From: an uncultured Oscillospiraceae bacterium
Lineage (GTDB): Bacteria > Bacillota > Clostridia > Oscillospirales > Oscillospiraceae
Assembly (NCBI GenBank): GCA_934589145.1
Contig: CAKTNW010000009.1
Coordinates: forward strand, 1 to 64,000
Direction of reading: 5' to 3'
DNA length: 64,000 bases
The position numbers were made by a program, and so were the translations under genes. Numbering within the stretch: position 1 is the stretch's first letter; each line of letters starts with the position of its first letter. Positions 32,805-41,685 of this stretch are shown here, piece by piece. The notes under the pieces are model-generated. The model was not told the origin of the DNA. It saw nothing but the letters and a program-made list of their open reading frames with translations, and searched no databases.

Positions 32805-35123
32805 TTGAAGAACGAAAACGCCCTGACCCTGACGCCTGTCCGGGAGACAATTTCATCTCTGCCCCTGGCTGTCGCGGAGCGCGGTCTCGGGGCGCTGCTG
32901 GTGTACGCCGGACTGCTGGGCGCCATGTGCGCCGCCTTCGGCTGGCAGCCCGCGTGGGCGGCCATGGCCCTGGGCACAGCGACGCTGCTGCTGGCCGTAT
33001 GGTGCGCCATGGGCCGCGGCTGGCGGCAATGGCTCCCTGTGGGACTGGCGCTGCTGGCCGCCGCGTGGTGCCTGCTGCTGCCCCAGGCGAGGGACAGCGC
33101 CGCCGGGCTTATTAACAGCGTGCTGGCCTATGTCCAGGCCCTGACGGGACGCATCCATCTGCCCCTGGCCTGTGAGGAGACCGCAGCCCTCTGGGCCGCC
33201 ATCCCCGCCTGCATGGTGCTGGGCGCCCTGCTGGGCTCTCTGGCGGTCTATGCTCCGGTATCGGGGCCTGTGCTGGCGCTGGGCTGCGTGGTACTGGCCA
33301 TGGTGAAGGGCGAAGGCAGCGGTCTGTGGCTGGCCATTCTGTGTCTGGGCGCGGCGCTGCTGTGTCTGGGCCGGAGAAAGAGCTGCCGCCCCACCCCCGC
33401 TGTATCGTTGTGGACGGCGGCGCTGCTGCTGGTCCTCGGTGCGCTGACAGCGGGCGTCGTGGCCCTGACGGGCCTGAATACAACATTGAACCCGGAGCGC
33501 GCCAACGATTCCCTTCGTCAAAGCATCCACGCCCTGCGTTATGAGAGCGCCCATCAGGCCATGCCGGAGGGCGACTTTGCCGCCGGTGTGGATTTCTCCG
33601 ATACTCCCATGCTGGAGGTGACGCTGTCCCAGCCGGAAGCCCTGTATCTCCGCGGCTTTATCGGCCAGCGCTATACCCGCCAGGGCTGGGAGAATCTGAG
33701 TGCCGAGAGCCTGTCCCAGCAGGCGGGAGACGTCTATTGGCTGCAGAGCAATGACTTCTTTGCCCAGACCCAGTTGAGCCGCCTGGCCTCCCTACTGAAT
33801 TTGGATACCCCTGCTATTGATGTGCAGGTGGATGTGTCCGGCGCCTGCCGCCGCTATGCCATCCTGCCCTATGAGCTGTCCGGCAGTGAGCGATGCGATA
33901 CCGCCCAGCTGCGTGATACCCTGCCCGGCGGCGGACGGCACGACACCTATGCCGCCACCGGCAACCTGACTGCCCGGGCCTATGAGCTGCTGGACATATT
34001 GAGCCAGCATCTGGATGACCCGGCCCTGAAAACGTATCTGACCCAGGAGACGGCCTACCGTCAACTGGTTTACGAGAATTACCTGACCATCCCCGAGGAT
34101 ACCCAGAAAACGCTGGCGGCGTTTCTGGGCAAGGCTCCGGCGTCCATCACCTCCTACGAGGCCAAGACCCGGATCCTGACCTGCCTGGCGGATACGGTGG
34201 AATATGACGAGAGCCCCGTGGAGCTGCCGCCGGACACCGATCCCGTCAGCAGCTTTCTGCAGGAGACGGGCCGGGGCAGCGCCGTGCAGTACGCTACGGC
34301 GGCTGTCATGATGCTGCGCTACTACGGCATTCCCGCCCGGTATGTGGAGGGCTACATCATCACGCCGGACATGGTGTCCGGCAAGAGCGGTGAGACGACC
34401 GTTACCCTTACCGGCAACGACGCCCACGCCTGGGCGGAGTACTATGAGGACGGCGTGGGCTGGATCCCCTTCGAGACCGCTACCCCTTATCTGGGCGTCA
34501 TGCCCCAGTCCGATTGGCGCTGGTTCCAGCCGGATGACAACGCCGACCTGACCGGCTCCAAGGCCCAGGAGGGCGGCGGAAGCCAGAACCGTACCGTCCG
34601 CCACAGCACGGTGGAGACACTGGACGAGTCCACGGATCAGCCGGAGACCATCACCATCTGGCAGGAATTTTCCTCCACGCTGCAGGGTCTGTCCGCCGTT
34701 CACGCGGGCCGCTGGCTGCTGCTGTTGCTGCTGCTGGCCCTGATCGCGCTGGTGCTGGCGGTGATCCTGCGCCGCCGCCGCGTATGCCGCCGCCGCCGGA
34801 TCGACTTTGAAAGTGCCGACTGTGCCCGCGGCACCGCCGCCCTGTTCGCCTATGCCATGGAGCTGATGTGGCGCGGCGGCCTGCCCCGGGAAAACGGCTC
34901 TCTGCTCCAGCAGGACGAGGCCGTGTCAGCCTGGGCGGGAAAGCCGGTGGATTTCCGATCCTTGGCCTGGATGAATGCCGAGGCCTGTTACAGCGCGCAC
35001 CCCATCACCGAGACCCAGCGTGCCCAGATGCGGTACTTTGCTGACGACACGCTGCAAAGCTTCCGCCGGAGGCTGAAGCCCTGGCAGAAGCTGTACCAGA
35101 AATGGATCCAATGCATGTATTAA
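32805..35123 (+). CDS. Transglutaminase-like (TgpA-type) membrane protein lacking the catalytic cysteine
   Basis: A 772-residue protein with about six N-terminal membrane helices (about 20-225), an extracytoplasmic transglutaminase-core region (about 470-570), one further helix (WLLLLLLLALIALVLAVILR, near 635) and a cytoplasmic tail. The core has RGSAVQYATAAVMMLRYYGI, where the family usually has Cys at the position of Ala493, then GIPARYVEGY, GNDAHAWAEYYEDGVGWIPF with His541, and FETATP. The missing Cys suggests it cannot form an acyl-enzyme and may bind rather than crosslink or cleave. Start is TTG at 32805 with AAGAGGT upstream. It completes the MoxR-DUF58-TGase trio. Confidence 0.88.
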   Translation: MKNENALTLTPVRETISSLPLAVAERGLGALLVYAGLLGAMCAAFGWQPAWAAMALGTATLLLAVWCAMGRGWRQWLPVGLALLAAAWCLLLPQARDSAAGLINSVLAYVQALTGRIHLPLACEETAALWAAIPACMVLGALLGSLAVYAPVSGPVLALGCVVLAMVKGEGSGLWLAILCLGAALLCLGRRKSCRPTPAVSLWTAALLLVLGALTAGVVALTGLNTTLNPERANDSLRQSIHALRYESAHQAMPEGDFAAGVDFSDTPMLEVTLSQPEALYLRGFIGQRYTRQGWENLSAESLSQQAGDVYWLQSNDFFAQTQLSRLASLLNLDTPAIDVQVDVSGACRRYAILPYELSGSERCDTAQLRDTLPGGGRHDTYAATGNLTARAYELLDILSQHLDDPALKTYLTQETAYRQLVYENYLTIPEDTQKTLAAFLGKAPASITSYEAKTRILTCLADTVEYDESPVELPPDTDPVSSFLQETGRGSAVQYATAAVMMLRYYGIPARYVEGYIITPDMVSGKSGETTVTLTGNDAHAWAEYYEDGVGWIPFETATPYLGVMPQSDWRWFQPDDNADLTGSKAQEGGGSQNRTVRHSTVETLDESTDQPETITIWQEFSSTLQGLSAVHAGRWLLLLLLLALIALVLAVILRRRRVCRRRRIDFESADCARGTAALFAYAMELMWRGGLPRENGSLLQQDEAVSAWAGKPVDFRSLAWMNAEACYSAHPITETQRAQMRYFADDTLQSFRRRLKPWQKLYQKWIQCMY

Positions 35124-35136
35124 GGAGGAAAAGCGG

Positions 35137-38100
35137 ATGAAAAAACGGATCGTATCGCTTTTCATGGCGCTGGTCATGACCCTGTCCCTGCTGCCCTCTG
35201 CATGGGCGGCGGAGCTGACCGCTCCGCAGGAGGATGCTGCCTCGACAGTGGAACCGTCCGCGCAGGAAGTGCCGACTGCCGCTGCGGAAGCGATGTCCGC
35301 CGCGGAGCAGGATGCCGAAGCAGAGCTGACCGAGGAAAACAGCTTCCTGCTGCTGGCTTCCAACGGCGTCAAGGTCATTATTGAGCCTGAGCGGGTAGCT
35401 TATCAGCCCGGCGACACCGTGGCCCAGGCGCTGGAGCGCACCGGCCATGCTTTTACCGGCCTTGAATTGGAATACATCTCCGCCATCGACGGCAGCGAGG
35501 GCTCCTATAACCGTTATAACGACAAGGGCGGTTATGACCTGGCCCAAAGCGCGGCGCAGATCAAGGCGTTCATGTTTGTGACGTTCTCCTTTGATAAAAA
35601 GACGGCGGAGGCGCAGGCCACGGCGCTGTACTGTATGGCAGACCAGATGCTGGCATGGGAAAAAGCCGAAGCCCCCGTACAGAAATTTGCCCGGCAGGCG
35701 TATGACGCCGCCCACGAGGCTTTGCTGGACGGCGGCGACTTCGCCGCGCTGGCGGATACCCTCCAGCAGAGAATGGCGCAGTATCAGGATTTCCTGGACG
35801 CGGAGAAGTATCCTCTGTCCCTGACCTTTCGGGACAGTAGCGGCGAAGCGTTGACAGAGTATACCTTTGTGGCGGAGAATCCCTACGGTACTTGCGAAAC
35901 CTTTACCCAGGACGACACGCTGGCGCTGGCTGCCGGCGACTATACCTTTACCCTGACCTCCGGCTATAATGGCGCTTTCGGAGCCATCACCGTGGACGAG
36001 GGCGGCGCCGTAACCGTAGGCGGCCAGACGGTCAAGACACTCAAAGTTCCCCAGGGGCTGGAGTGGATCGCGCAGCCCCGGCTGCTGACGGTAACAAACG
36101 GCGACCCCGAGAAGGATATCTATCCCGCGGAAGGCGGCCAGAACCATACCTCCATGGCACTGCTGCCGGATACGGTGAGCCGCCGCGGCCAGCTGTATCT
36201 CTACGCTGTGCCCGGCGCGGATGCCGCTGCTGGTCAGTGGAACGGCGGGGCGCTATCGCTTTACGCCTGCTATACCACCGTGACCGGCAAAGAGCAGGCG
36301 ATCAAGCGCGCCTGGCTCTCTGACAGCGACGCGCTGACCGACCTGGTGGGAACCGGGATCCAAGGCAGTACCCTCCGCCTGGAAGCCCGGGCCGCCACGG
36401 ACGGTTATACCATGTACCAAACCTGGACGACGGAACTGGAACGTGTTCCCACGCTTTGCGCCCTGTCCGTAACGGCGGACGGCATCGCCCAGAACATCGG
36501 CTTCCGCAGCGGGGTCAATGATTACACCTGTACCGTTACCTCGGATTCCGTGGAGCTGACGCCTGCCGGTTTCGGCGGCGCGTATACCGTTACCGTCAAT
36601 GGAGAGCCCCTGACCGATGGCCGTTATGTCCTGCCTCTGGCCGAGGGTGAGACGGTGGTCTCCGTGACCGTGGCGGCGGATAACGGCCGCGCAAACACCT
36701 ATACCATCACCTTTGCACGCGTCCCCGCTGTTGCGGTCACCGTGACGCACGACGCGGATGTGACCGTGAAGATCTACAACGCTGCCGGCGCGGAGATCGG
36801 CTGCAGCGAAGACGGCACATACCCCCTGACGCCTGGCGGCAGCTATGTGTATATCGCCACCAAGGCGGTGTATTATCACACCACCGGCGCGTTTACCGTG
36901 CAGGATGGCCTGGTGGTGGAAGTGGCCGCCCCCTCTACGGAGGATCATCTGAACAGTCTGACACTGGCTTCCGCCGTGAATAAGGCACAGAGCGATAAAT
37001 ACCTGGCGGAGGAAGATTTCCAGAAGGCGCGGCATACCTACGAGGCGCGCGTTGATGATAGTAACGACGCCCTTTATGCCTGGGCAGAAGCGGACGATGG
37101 CTGTACCGTCGCGGCCATGCAGCAAAGCGGCGGCGAGACACCGATCCCCGGTAAGCAGGATCGCGGCACCAAGATCGACGGCGGCGTGACCACCGGTGCA
37201 CAGACGCAGGTCTTTACCGTCCGAGTGTCGTCCCCGCGGGAGGAGAACGTTCAGCACTATCAGGAGTATCAGGTGACCTTCTGCAAGGATCTGACGCTGT
37301 TCGACGCAGAACTGGCCGTCGACGGCGCGGAGACCGCCTTTTATCAGGTGGCCGATGGCCAGGTCACAGATATCCCCTATTTTGATGGTGAGAAGTACGA
37401 CTACCGTGCCACCATTGTCCGCGCCGCCGAAGAGGCGGAATTTACCGTTACCCTGCCCTACGAGGGCAACACTCTGCGTGTCAACGATGTGGATTATCCC
37501 CTGGATACCGATCCGGAAACCGGAAAAGCTCTGCTGACGACCACCGTCACCCTGCCGCTGGACAGTACCAAGGATGAAGAAGCATTTGTCCTGACCGCCC
37601 ATAACAGCGAGAGCGCCGATGCCCTGCCGCATACCTATACGGTGACATTGAAGAAGGGCGACCCTATTTCCACCACTATTATCGTGGCTGACAGCAAAGG
37701 CGAGACCATTGACGGCGCGCTGGCGGCGGTATACGATGGCCGCAGCAATACCCGTGTCTGGCCGGACGCGAACGGGAATTTCCAGCTGGTGGACGGCCTG
37801 TCCTACACCTGTGTGGCCACCTGTGCCGGGTATGTGGGCGCATCTGAGGAATTTACCGCCGGCGCGAAAGCGAGCACGATCACCATAAAATTGACCGCCG
37901 CGCCTGATAGCTCCTATGGCGAAGGCGTTACCTCCCGCTGGCCCTCCTTCCGGGGCAATGATGACGCCAACGGCGTGGTAACGGACGCAACCCCTATCTC
38001 TCGGGAGACGGCGGTGCTCAGCTGGGCCAACAAACTGGGCTCCGGCTATGATTCCTCCGCCGTCAGCTGCCCCATCCTCATTACAGAGGGCGACGTGGAT

Positions 38101-41100
38101 TACCTGATCGTATACAGCGGTACCACGCTGTATAAGGTAGAGTCCGTCACCGGCACGGTGGTAGCCACCGGTGATATGTACTGCACTTCAAGCTTTGCCA
38201 TCAACTCCGCCACCTATGGCGACGGGATGCTGTTCGTGGCGCTGAAGGACGGCATTGTCCAGGCGTTTGACGCCGCTACGCTGCGATCCCTTTGGCTGTA
38301 TCAGGATCCCTTGAAGGGCCAGCCCAACTGCCCCATCACCTATTACGACGGCTATCTCTATACCGGCTTCTGGAACAGCGAGACCAAGAACGCCAACTAT
38401 ATCTGCCTGTCCGCCACCGATGAGGATCCCTCCCAGACCATGGAGCGCAAGCTGGCCCGCTGGACCAGCGCTTCCGCCGGCGGCTTCTATTGGGCGGGCG
38501 CCTACGTCTGTGACGACTATCTGCTGGTAGGTACCGACGACGGCGACAGCCGGTACCTGAACTATACCGGCGCGGTGCTGTGCATCGACCCGGATACCGG
38601 CGCGGTGCTGGACAAGCTGGAGGGCCTGCGGGGTGACGTCCGCTGCAACATCGCCAAGGCCGGCGACCGGTTCTATTTCACCTCAAAGGGCGGCTATTTC
38701 TACTCAGTCAGCATGAATGGCACCAGCTTTGACCGGGACAGCCTGAAAAAGATCTATCTGGACAACGGCGGCAATGACGAGAGCCGTCCGCCAATGAGCA
38801 CCTGCACGCCCGTGGTGTACAACGGACGGGCCTATATCGGCGTATCCGGCACCTCTCAGTTCGGCGCGTATTCCGGCCATAACATTACCGTCATCGACCT
38901 GGCCACCTGGAGCATCGCTTACACGGTGCCCACCATGGGCTACCCCCAGACCTCTGGCCTGCTGACCACTGCCTATGACGGCAGCGTGTACGTTTATTTC
39001 TTCGACAATTACACGCCTGGCAAGCTGCGGCTGCTGAAGGATAAGCCCGGCCAGCGCTCGGCGGAGCTGATCACCCAGGAGGTCAATACCGTACAGGACG
39101 ATGAACAGGTCATTGACGCGGCCTATGCCCTGTTCACTCCGGTGGATGATCAGGCCCAGTATGCCATCTGCTCGCCGATCTCCGACGAATACGGCACGCT
39201 GTATTTCAAGAACGATTCCGCGAACCTGATGGCGCTGACCAATACCGTTACCAAAATGACGGTCACCAAGCAGCCGGCCAAAACTACCTATCAGGCGGGC
39301 GAGACCTTTGACCCCGCCGGCATGGAGATCACCCTGACCTATGCCAACGGCAAGACCCGCACGCTGCCCGCCAGCCGCACCATCAACGGCAAAACCATTC
39401 CGTATTTCACCTGGAACGCGAAGGTGACGGAGGATGACGAGGACTTCGTCATCAACTTCGCTCCCCTTATGTACAGCAGCGACGAGACCGGCGCGGCTGT
39501 GGCCGTGACCCAGACCGCCACCCTGCGCCTGACGGTCATACCGATCGAATACCCTGACGGTGATGTCAACGGCGACGGTGTGGTGGATGTATACGACGTC
39601 CAGCGGCTGTATGAGCATTGCTGCGGCATCAAGGAACTGAGTATTCCGGCACAGGAACGTTCCGATTTTAACCATGATGACAGGGCGGACGTTCTGGATC
39701 TGCAGATGCTCTACACGTTCCTGATCTCCGGCAAGTGGGAAAACGCCTCCAGCAGCACTCGGGCAGCCGCCATGAAGACCTCCGCCGCCCAAACAGAGGA
39801 CACCCAGCAGAGCCAGACGCACCTGCTTTCCGTAAGCAATGTGCTGGCAGCCTGGAGCCGCAAGGGAAGCGGCGATCAGAAGAGCGGCGCGCAGGCCAGG
39901 CCGACAGCGGCGGTTCTGACGCAGACGGCTGCCGTGAAGCAGCTTGCCTCGTCCAGCAAATACCCCAAGGGCGACGTCAATGGTGATCATACGGTAGACG
40001 TATACGATCTGCAGCGGTTGTATGAGCATTGCAGTGAGAGCAACAAATTAGGCATCACGGCCCAGAATCGTGCCGATCTCAACGGCGACGGATTCGCCAA
40101 TATCCTGGATCTGCAAATGCTTTACACCTTCCTTGTTTCCGGCAAGTGGGAAACATCTCCCAGCGATACCCACGCCATTACGGTAAAGACCACCGCTCCG
40201 CAGACAGCGGAGACCGAGCAGGGCAAGGAATACAAGCTGCGGATGAGCGATGTGTTCACCACCTGCGGCCATGACGTCACTTATACCCTGGACGGCGGCG
40301 ACCACGGCACCCATACCAAGCTGGCATCGGACGCTGACGGCCGGTTCTTGTCTTTCGCCCGCCCCGAAACAGGAACGGATACCCTTACCATTACGGCCAC
40401 ATGCACGCAAGACAAGACGGTCACAGCCACCCATACCATCGCCATCACTGTTACCGAGGGCGAGGCGGGGGACGAGCGCCAGTACGGCTATGACGAGACC
40501 CCCGCCAGCAGCGTCACCGTCTATGTGACCATCTCCAACGACGGTGTGCCCATCATCGGCAACGATAAAGACCACACGATTCTCTCCCATCTGAAGGTAG
40601 AGGTGCCCTACTTCGATCTGGCCAACTACGGTCTGGAGGAGTTCTACCGCTATGGCACCGATGGCGGCCGTGGCGGCTATGTCAATGAGGATCTGATCCG
40701 CCGCCCCACGGCGCTGCATCTGTACCTTTACATGCTGGGTGTCTACTGTCAGGGATATAAACCCGAACAGGTGAAAAACGGCGAAGCGGAGATTGTGGGT
40801 GCCGTCTCCAACCACACAGTTTACGACGACTTGCTGGAGAATCCTGCACCGGCGAACTGGGGCGAGAAGTTGGCGCTGAACATTACCGGCTCTGCCACCA
40901 GCATGTATATGCAGCAGTTCTGGGGCCACGATGAAAACTTGATGTACTACCGCAACCATGTGTATCCCCTGATGTCCCCCGGCTGGGGCAGCACAGCGGA
41001 CTATATTCTGCTGTCTGATGGCGATACCATCGACCTGGCCATGTTCAGCGACTGGAAGTTCTGGAGCGACGGCGGTGCGTTCGTCTGCTTTGACAAGGAC

Positions 41101-41421
41101 GAATATAATCTCGAGACCGGCGAAACGCTGACCTTCAAGGCCCAGAAGTACGATACCCAGTCGGTGTCCGACGGCGGTACCGAGACCATGACGCCCATTT
41201 CCGGCATGACCGTGGCCGTCTATGACGCCAACTGGAATAAGGTGGCAGATGTCGCGCCTACGGATGATACCGGAAACGCTTACGAGTATACCTTCCTGAA
41301 GGCCGGCGACTATTACCTGCTGGCTACTGACCCCAAGGCGGGTTTCGACCTTGAGACGGGCACCAGCGCCGCCCGCCTCGCGCCGGCCACCGCCCGCGTC
41401 CATGTGAGCGCGGCCAGCTGA
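35137..41421 (+). CDS. Giant secreted protein: PQQ-like propeller, two dockerin modules, DUF4430-like end
   Basis: A 2094-residue exported protein. The signal peptide is residues 1-25 (cut near AWAAE). Cadherin-like beta-sandwich regions appear around 445-530 and 740-860; a PQQ-like beta-propeller spans about 925-1370 (SRWPSFRGNDDANGVV; LYKVESVTGTVVATGDMYC); an Ig-like domain follows; two dockerin type I modules lie at about 1475-1535 (GDVNGDGVVDVYDVQRLYEH...) and 1609-1672 (GDVNGDHTVDVYDLQRLYEH), each with paired calcium-binding loops. A DUF4430-like domain fills about 1790-1980. There is no sortase signal, so docking to a cohesin is a possible anchor. AAGGAGG precedes the ATG. It is the last gene of the first B12 operon. 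Confidence 0.88.
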   Translation: MKKRIVSLFMALVMTLSLLPSAWAAELTAPQEDAASTVEPSAQEVPTAAAEAMSAAEQDAEAELTEENSFLLLASNGVKVIIEPERVAYQPGDTVAQALERTGHAFTGLELEYISAIDGSEGSYNRYNDKGGYDLAQSAAQIKAFMFVTFSFDKKTAEAQATALYCMADQMLAWEKAEAPVQKFARQAYDAAHEALLDGGDFAALADTLQQRMAQYQDFLDAEKYPLSLTFRDSSGEALTEYTFVAENPYGTCETFTQDDTLALAAGDYTFTLTSGYNGAFGAITVDEGGAVTVGGQTVKTLKVPQGLEWIAQPRLLTVTNGDPEKDIYPAEGGQNHTSMALLPDTVSRRGQLYLYAVPGADAAAGQWNGGALSLYACYTTVTGKEQAIKRAWLSDSDALTDLVGTGIQGSTLRLEARAATDGYTMYQTWTTELERVPTLCALSVTADGIAQNIGFRSGVNDYTCTVTSDSVELTPAGFGGAYTVTVNGEPLTDGRYVLPLAEGETVVSVTVAADNGRANTYTITFARVPAVAVTVTHDADVTVKIYNAAGAEIGCSEDGTYPLTPGGSYVYIATKAVYYHTTGAFTVQDGLVVEVAAPSTEDHLNSLTLASAVNKAQSDKYLAEEDFQKARHTYEARVDDSNDALYAWAEADDGCTVAAMQQSGGETPIPGKQDRGTKIDGGVTTGAQTQVFTVRVSSPREENVQHYQEYQVTFCKDLTLFDAELAVDGAETAFYQVADGQVTDIPYFDGEKYDYRATIVRAAEEAEFTVTLPYEGNTLRVNDVDYPLDTDPETGKALLTTTVTLPLDSTKDEEAFVLTAHNSESADALPHTYTVTLKKGDPISTTIIVADSKGETIDGALAAVYDGRSNTRVWPDANGNFQLVDGLSYTCVATCAGYVGASEEFTAGAKASTITIKLTAAPDSSYGEGVTSRWPSFRGNDDANGVVTDATPISRETAVLSWANKLGSGYDSSAVSCPILITEGDVDYLIVYSGTTLYKVESVTGTVVATGDMYCTSSFAINSATYGDGMLFVALKDGIVQAFDAATLRSLWLYQDPLKGQPNCPITYYDGYLYTGFWNSETKNANYICLSATDEDPSQTMERKLARWTSASAGGFYWAGAYVCDDYLLVGTDDGDSRYLNYTGAVLCIDPDTGAVLDKLEGLRGDVRCNIAKAGDRFYFTSKGGYFYSVSMNGTSFDRDSLKKIYLDNGGNDESRPPMSTCTPVVYNGRAYIGVSGTSQFGAYSGHNITVIDLATWSIAYTVPTMGYPQTSGLLTTAYDGSVYVYFFDNYTPGKLRLLKDKPGQRSAELITQEVNTVQDDEQVIDAAYALFTPVDDQAQYAICSPISDEYGTLYFKNDSANLMALTNTVTKMTVTKQPAKTTYQAGETFDPAGMEITLTYANGKTRTLPASRTINGKTIPYFTWNAKVTEDDEDFVINFAPLMYSSDETGAAVAVTQTATLRLTVIPIEYPDGDVNGDGVVDVYDVQRLYEHCCGIKELSIPAQERSDFNHDDRADVLDLQMLYTFLISGKWENASSSTRAAAMKTSAAQTEDTQQSQTHLLSVSNVLAAWSRKGSGDQKSGAQARPTAAVLTQTAAVKQLASSSKYPKGDVNGDHTVDVYDLQRLYEHCSESNKLGITAQNRADLNGDGFANILDLQMLYTFLVSGKWETSPSDTHAITVKTTAPQTAETEQGKEYKLRMSDVFTTCGHDVTYTLDGGDHGTHTKLASDADGRFLSFARPETGTDTLTITATCTQDKTVTATHTIAITVTEGEAGDERQYGYDETPASSVTVYVTISNDGVPIIGNDKDHTILSHLKVEVPYFDLANYGLEEFYRYGTDGGRGGYVNEDLIRRPTALHLYLYMLGVYCQGYKPEQVKNGEAEIVGAVSNHTVYDDLLENPAPANWGEKLALNITGSATSMYMQQFWGHDENLMYYRNHVYPLMSPGWGSTADYILLSDGDTIDLAMFSDWKFWSDGGAFVCFDKDEYNLETGETLTFKAQKYDTQSVSDGGTETMTPISGMTVAVYDANWNKVADVAPTDDTGNAYEYTFLKAGDYYLLATDPKAGFDLETGTSAARLAPATARVHVSAAS

Positions 41422-41438
41422 TACCTGACAACTGAATA

Positions 41439-41557
41439 CCGGACGGCCCGCCCGGCGCGCAGAGCGCCGGAAGCGGAATGGGGTGCAAATCCCCGCGAAC
41501 AGGTCACTGTGAAGCCTCCTTACGGAGGATCAGTCAGATACGCTCAGGGCCGTCCGG
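41439..41557 (+). promoter_or_regulatory. Cobalamin riboswitch
   Basis: An 11-bp closing stem, CCGGACGGCCC (41439-41449) with GGGCCGTCCGG (41547-41557), encloses the conserved core: GCGCCGGAAGCGGAATGGGG, GGGTGCAAATCCCCGCGAAC, AGGTCACTGTGAAGCC, hairpin CCTCCTTACGGAGG, and ATCAGTCAGATACGC. This matches the cobalamin riboswitch consensus (GGTGNNAATCC, CACTGTGA and CAGNNAGATAC elements). It lies 18 bases after the upstream stop and 128 bases before the next ATG. I see no good promoter between, so it may act on read-through transcript. Confidence 0.9.
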
Positions 41558-41606
41558 AAAAGCTCCTGCCTGTACCGGGATGCTGCCAGATTAAGGCAAC
41601 ATACGA

Positions 41607-41644
41607 TTTCGGCGGGAGCAAAACTGCGGTGCTTTCCGCCGAAA
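41607..41644 (+). terminator. Candidate expression-platform hairpin of the second riboswitch
   Basis: TTTCGGCGG...CCGCCGAAA, 9-bp perfect arms with a 20-base loop, followed by GGCTTTACAT. The T run is weak, so the effect could be on termination or on RNA folding before the ribosome binding site. Confidence 0.45.
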
Positions 41645-41685
41645 GGCTTTACATAGAGAAAAATTACACGAAAGGAACACAAAAA

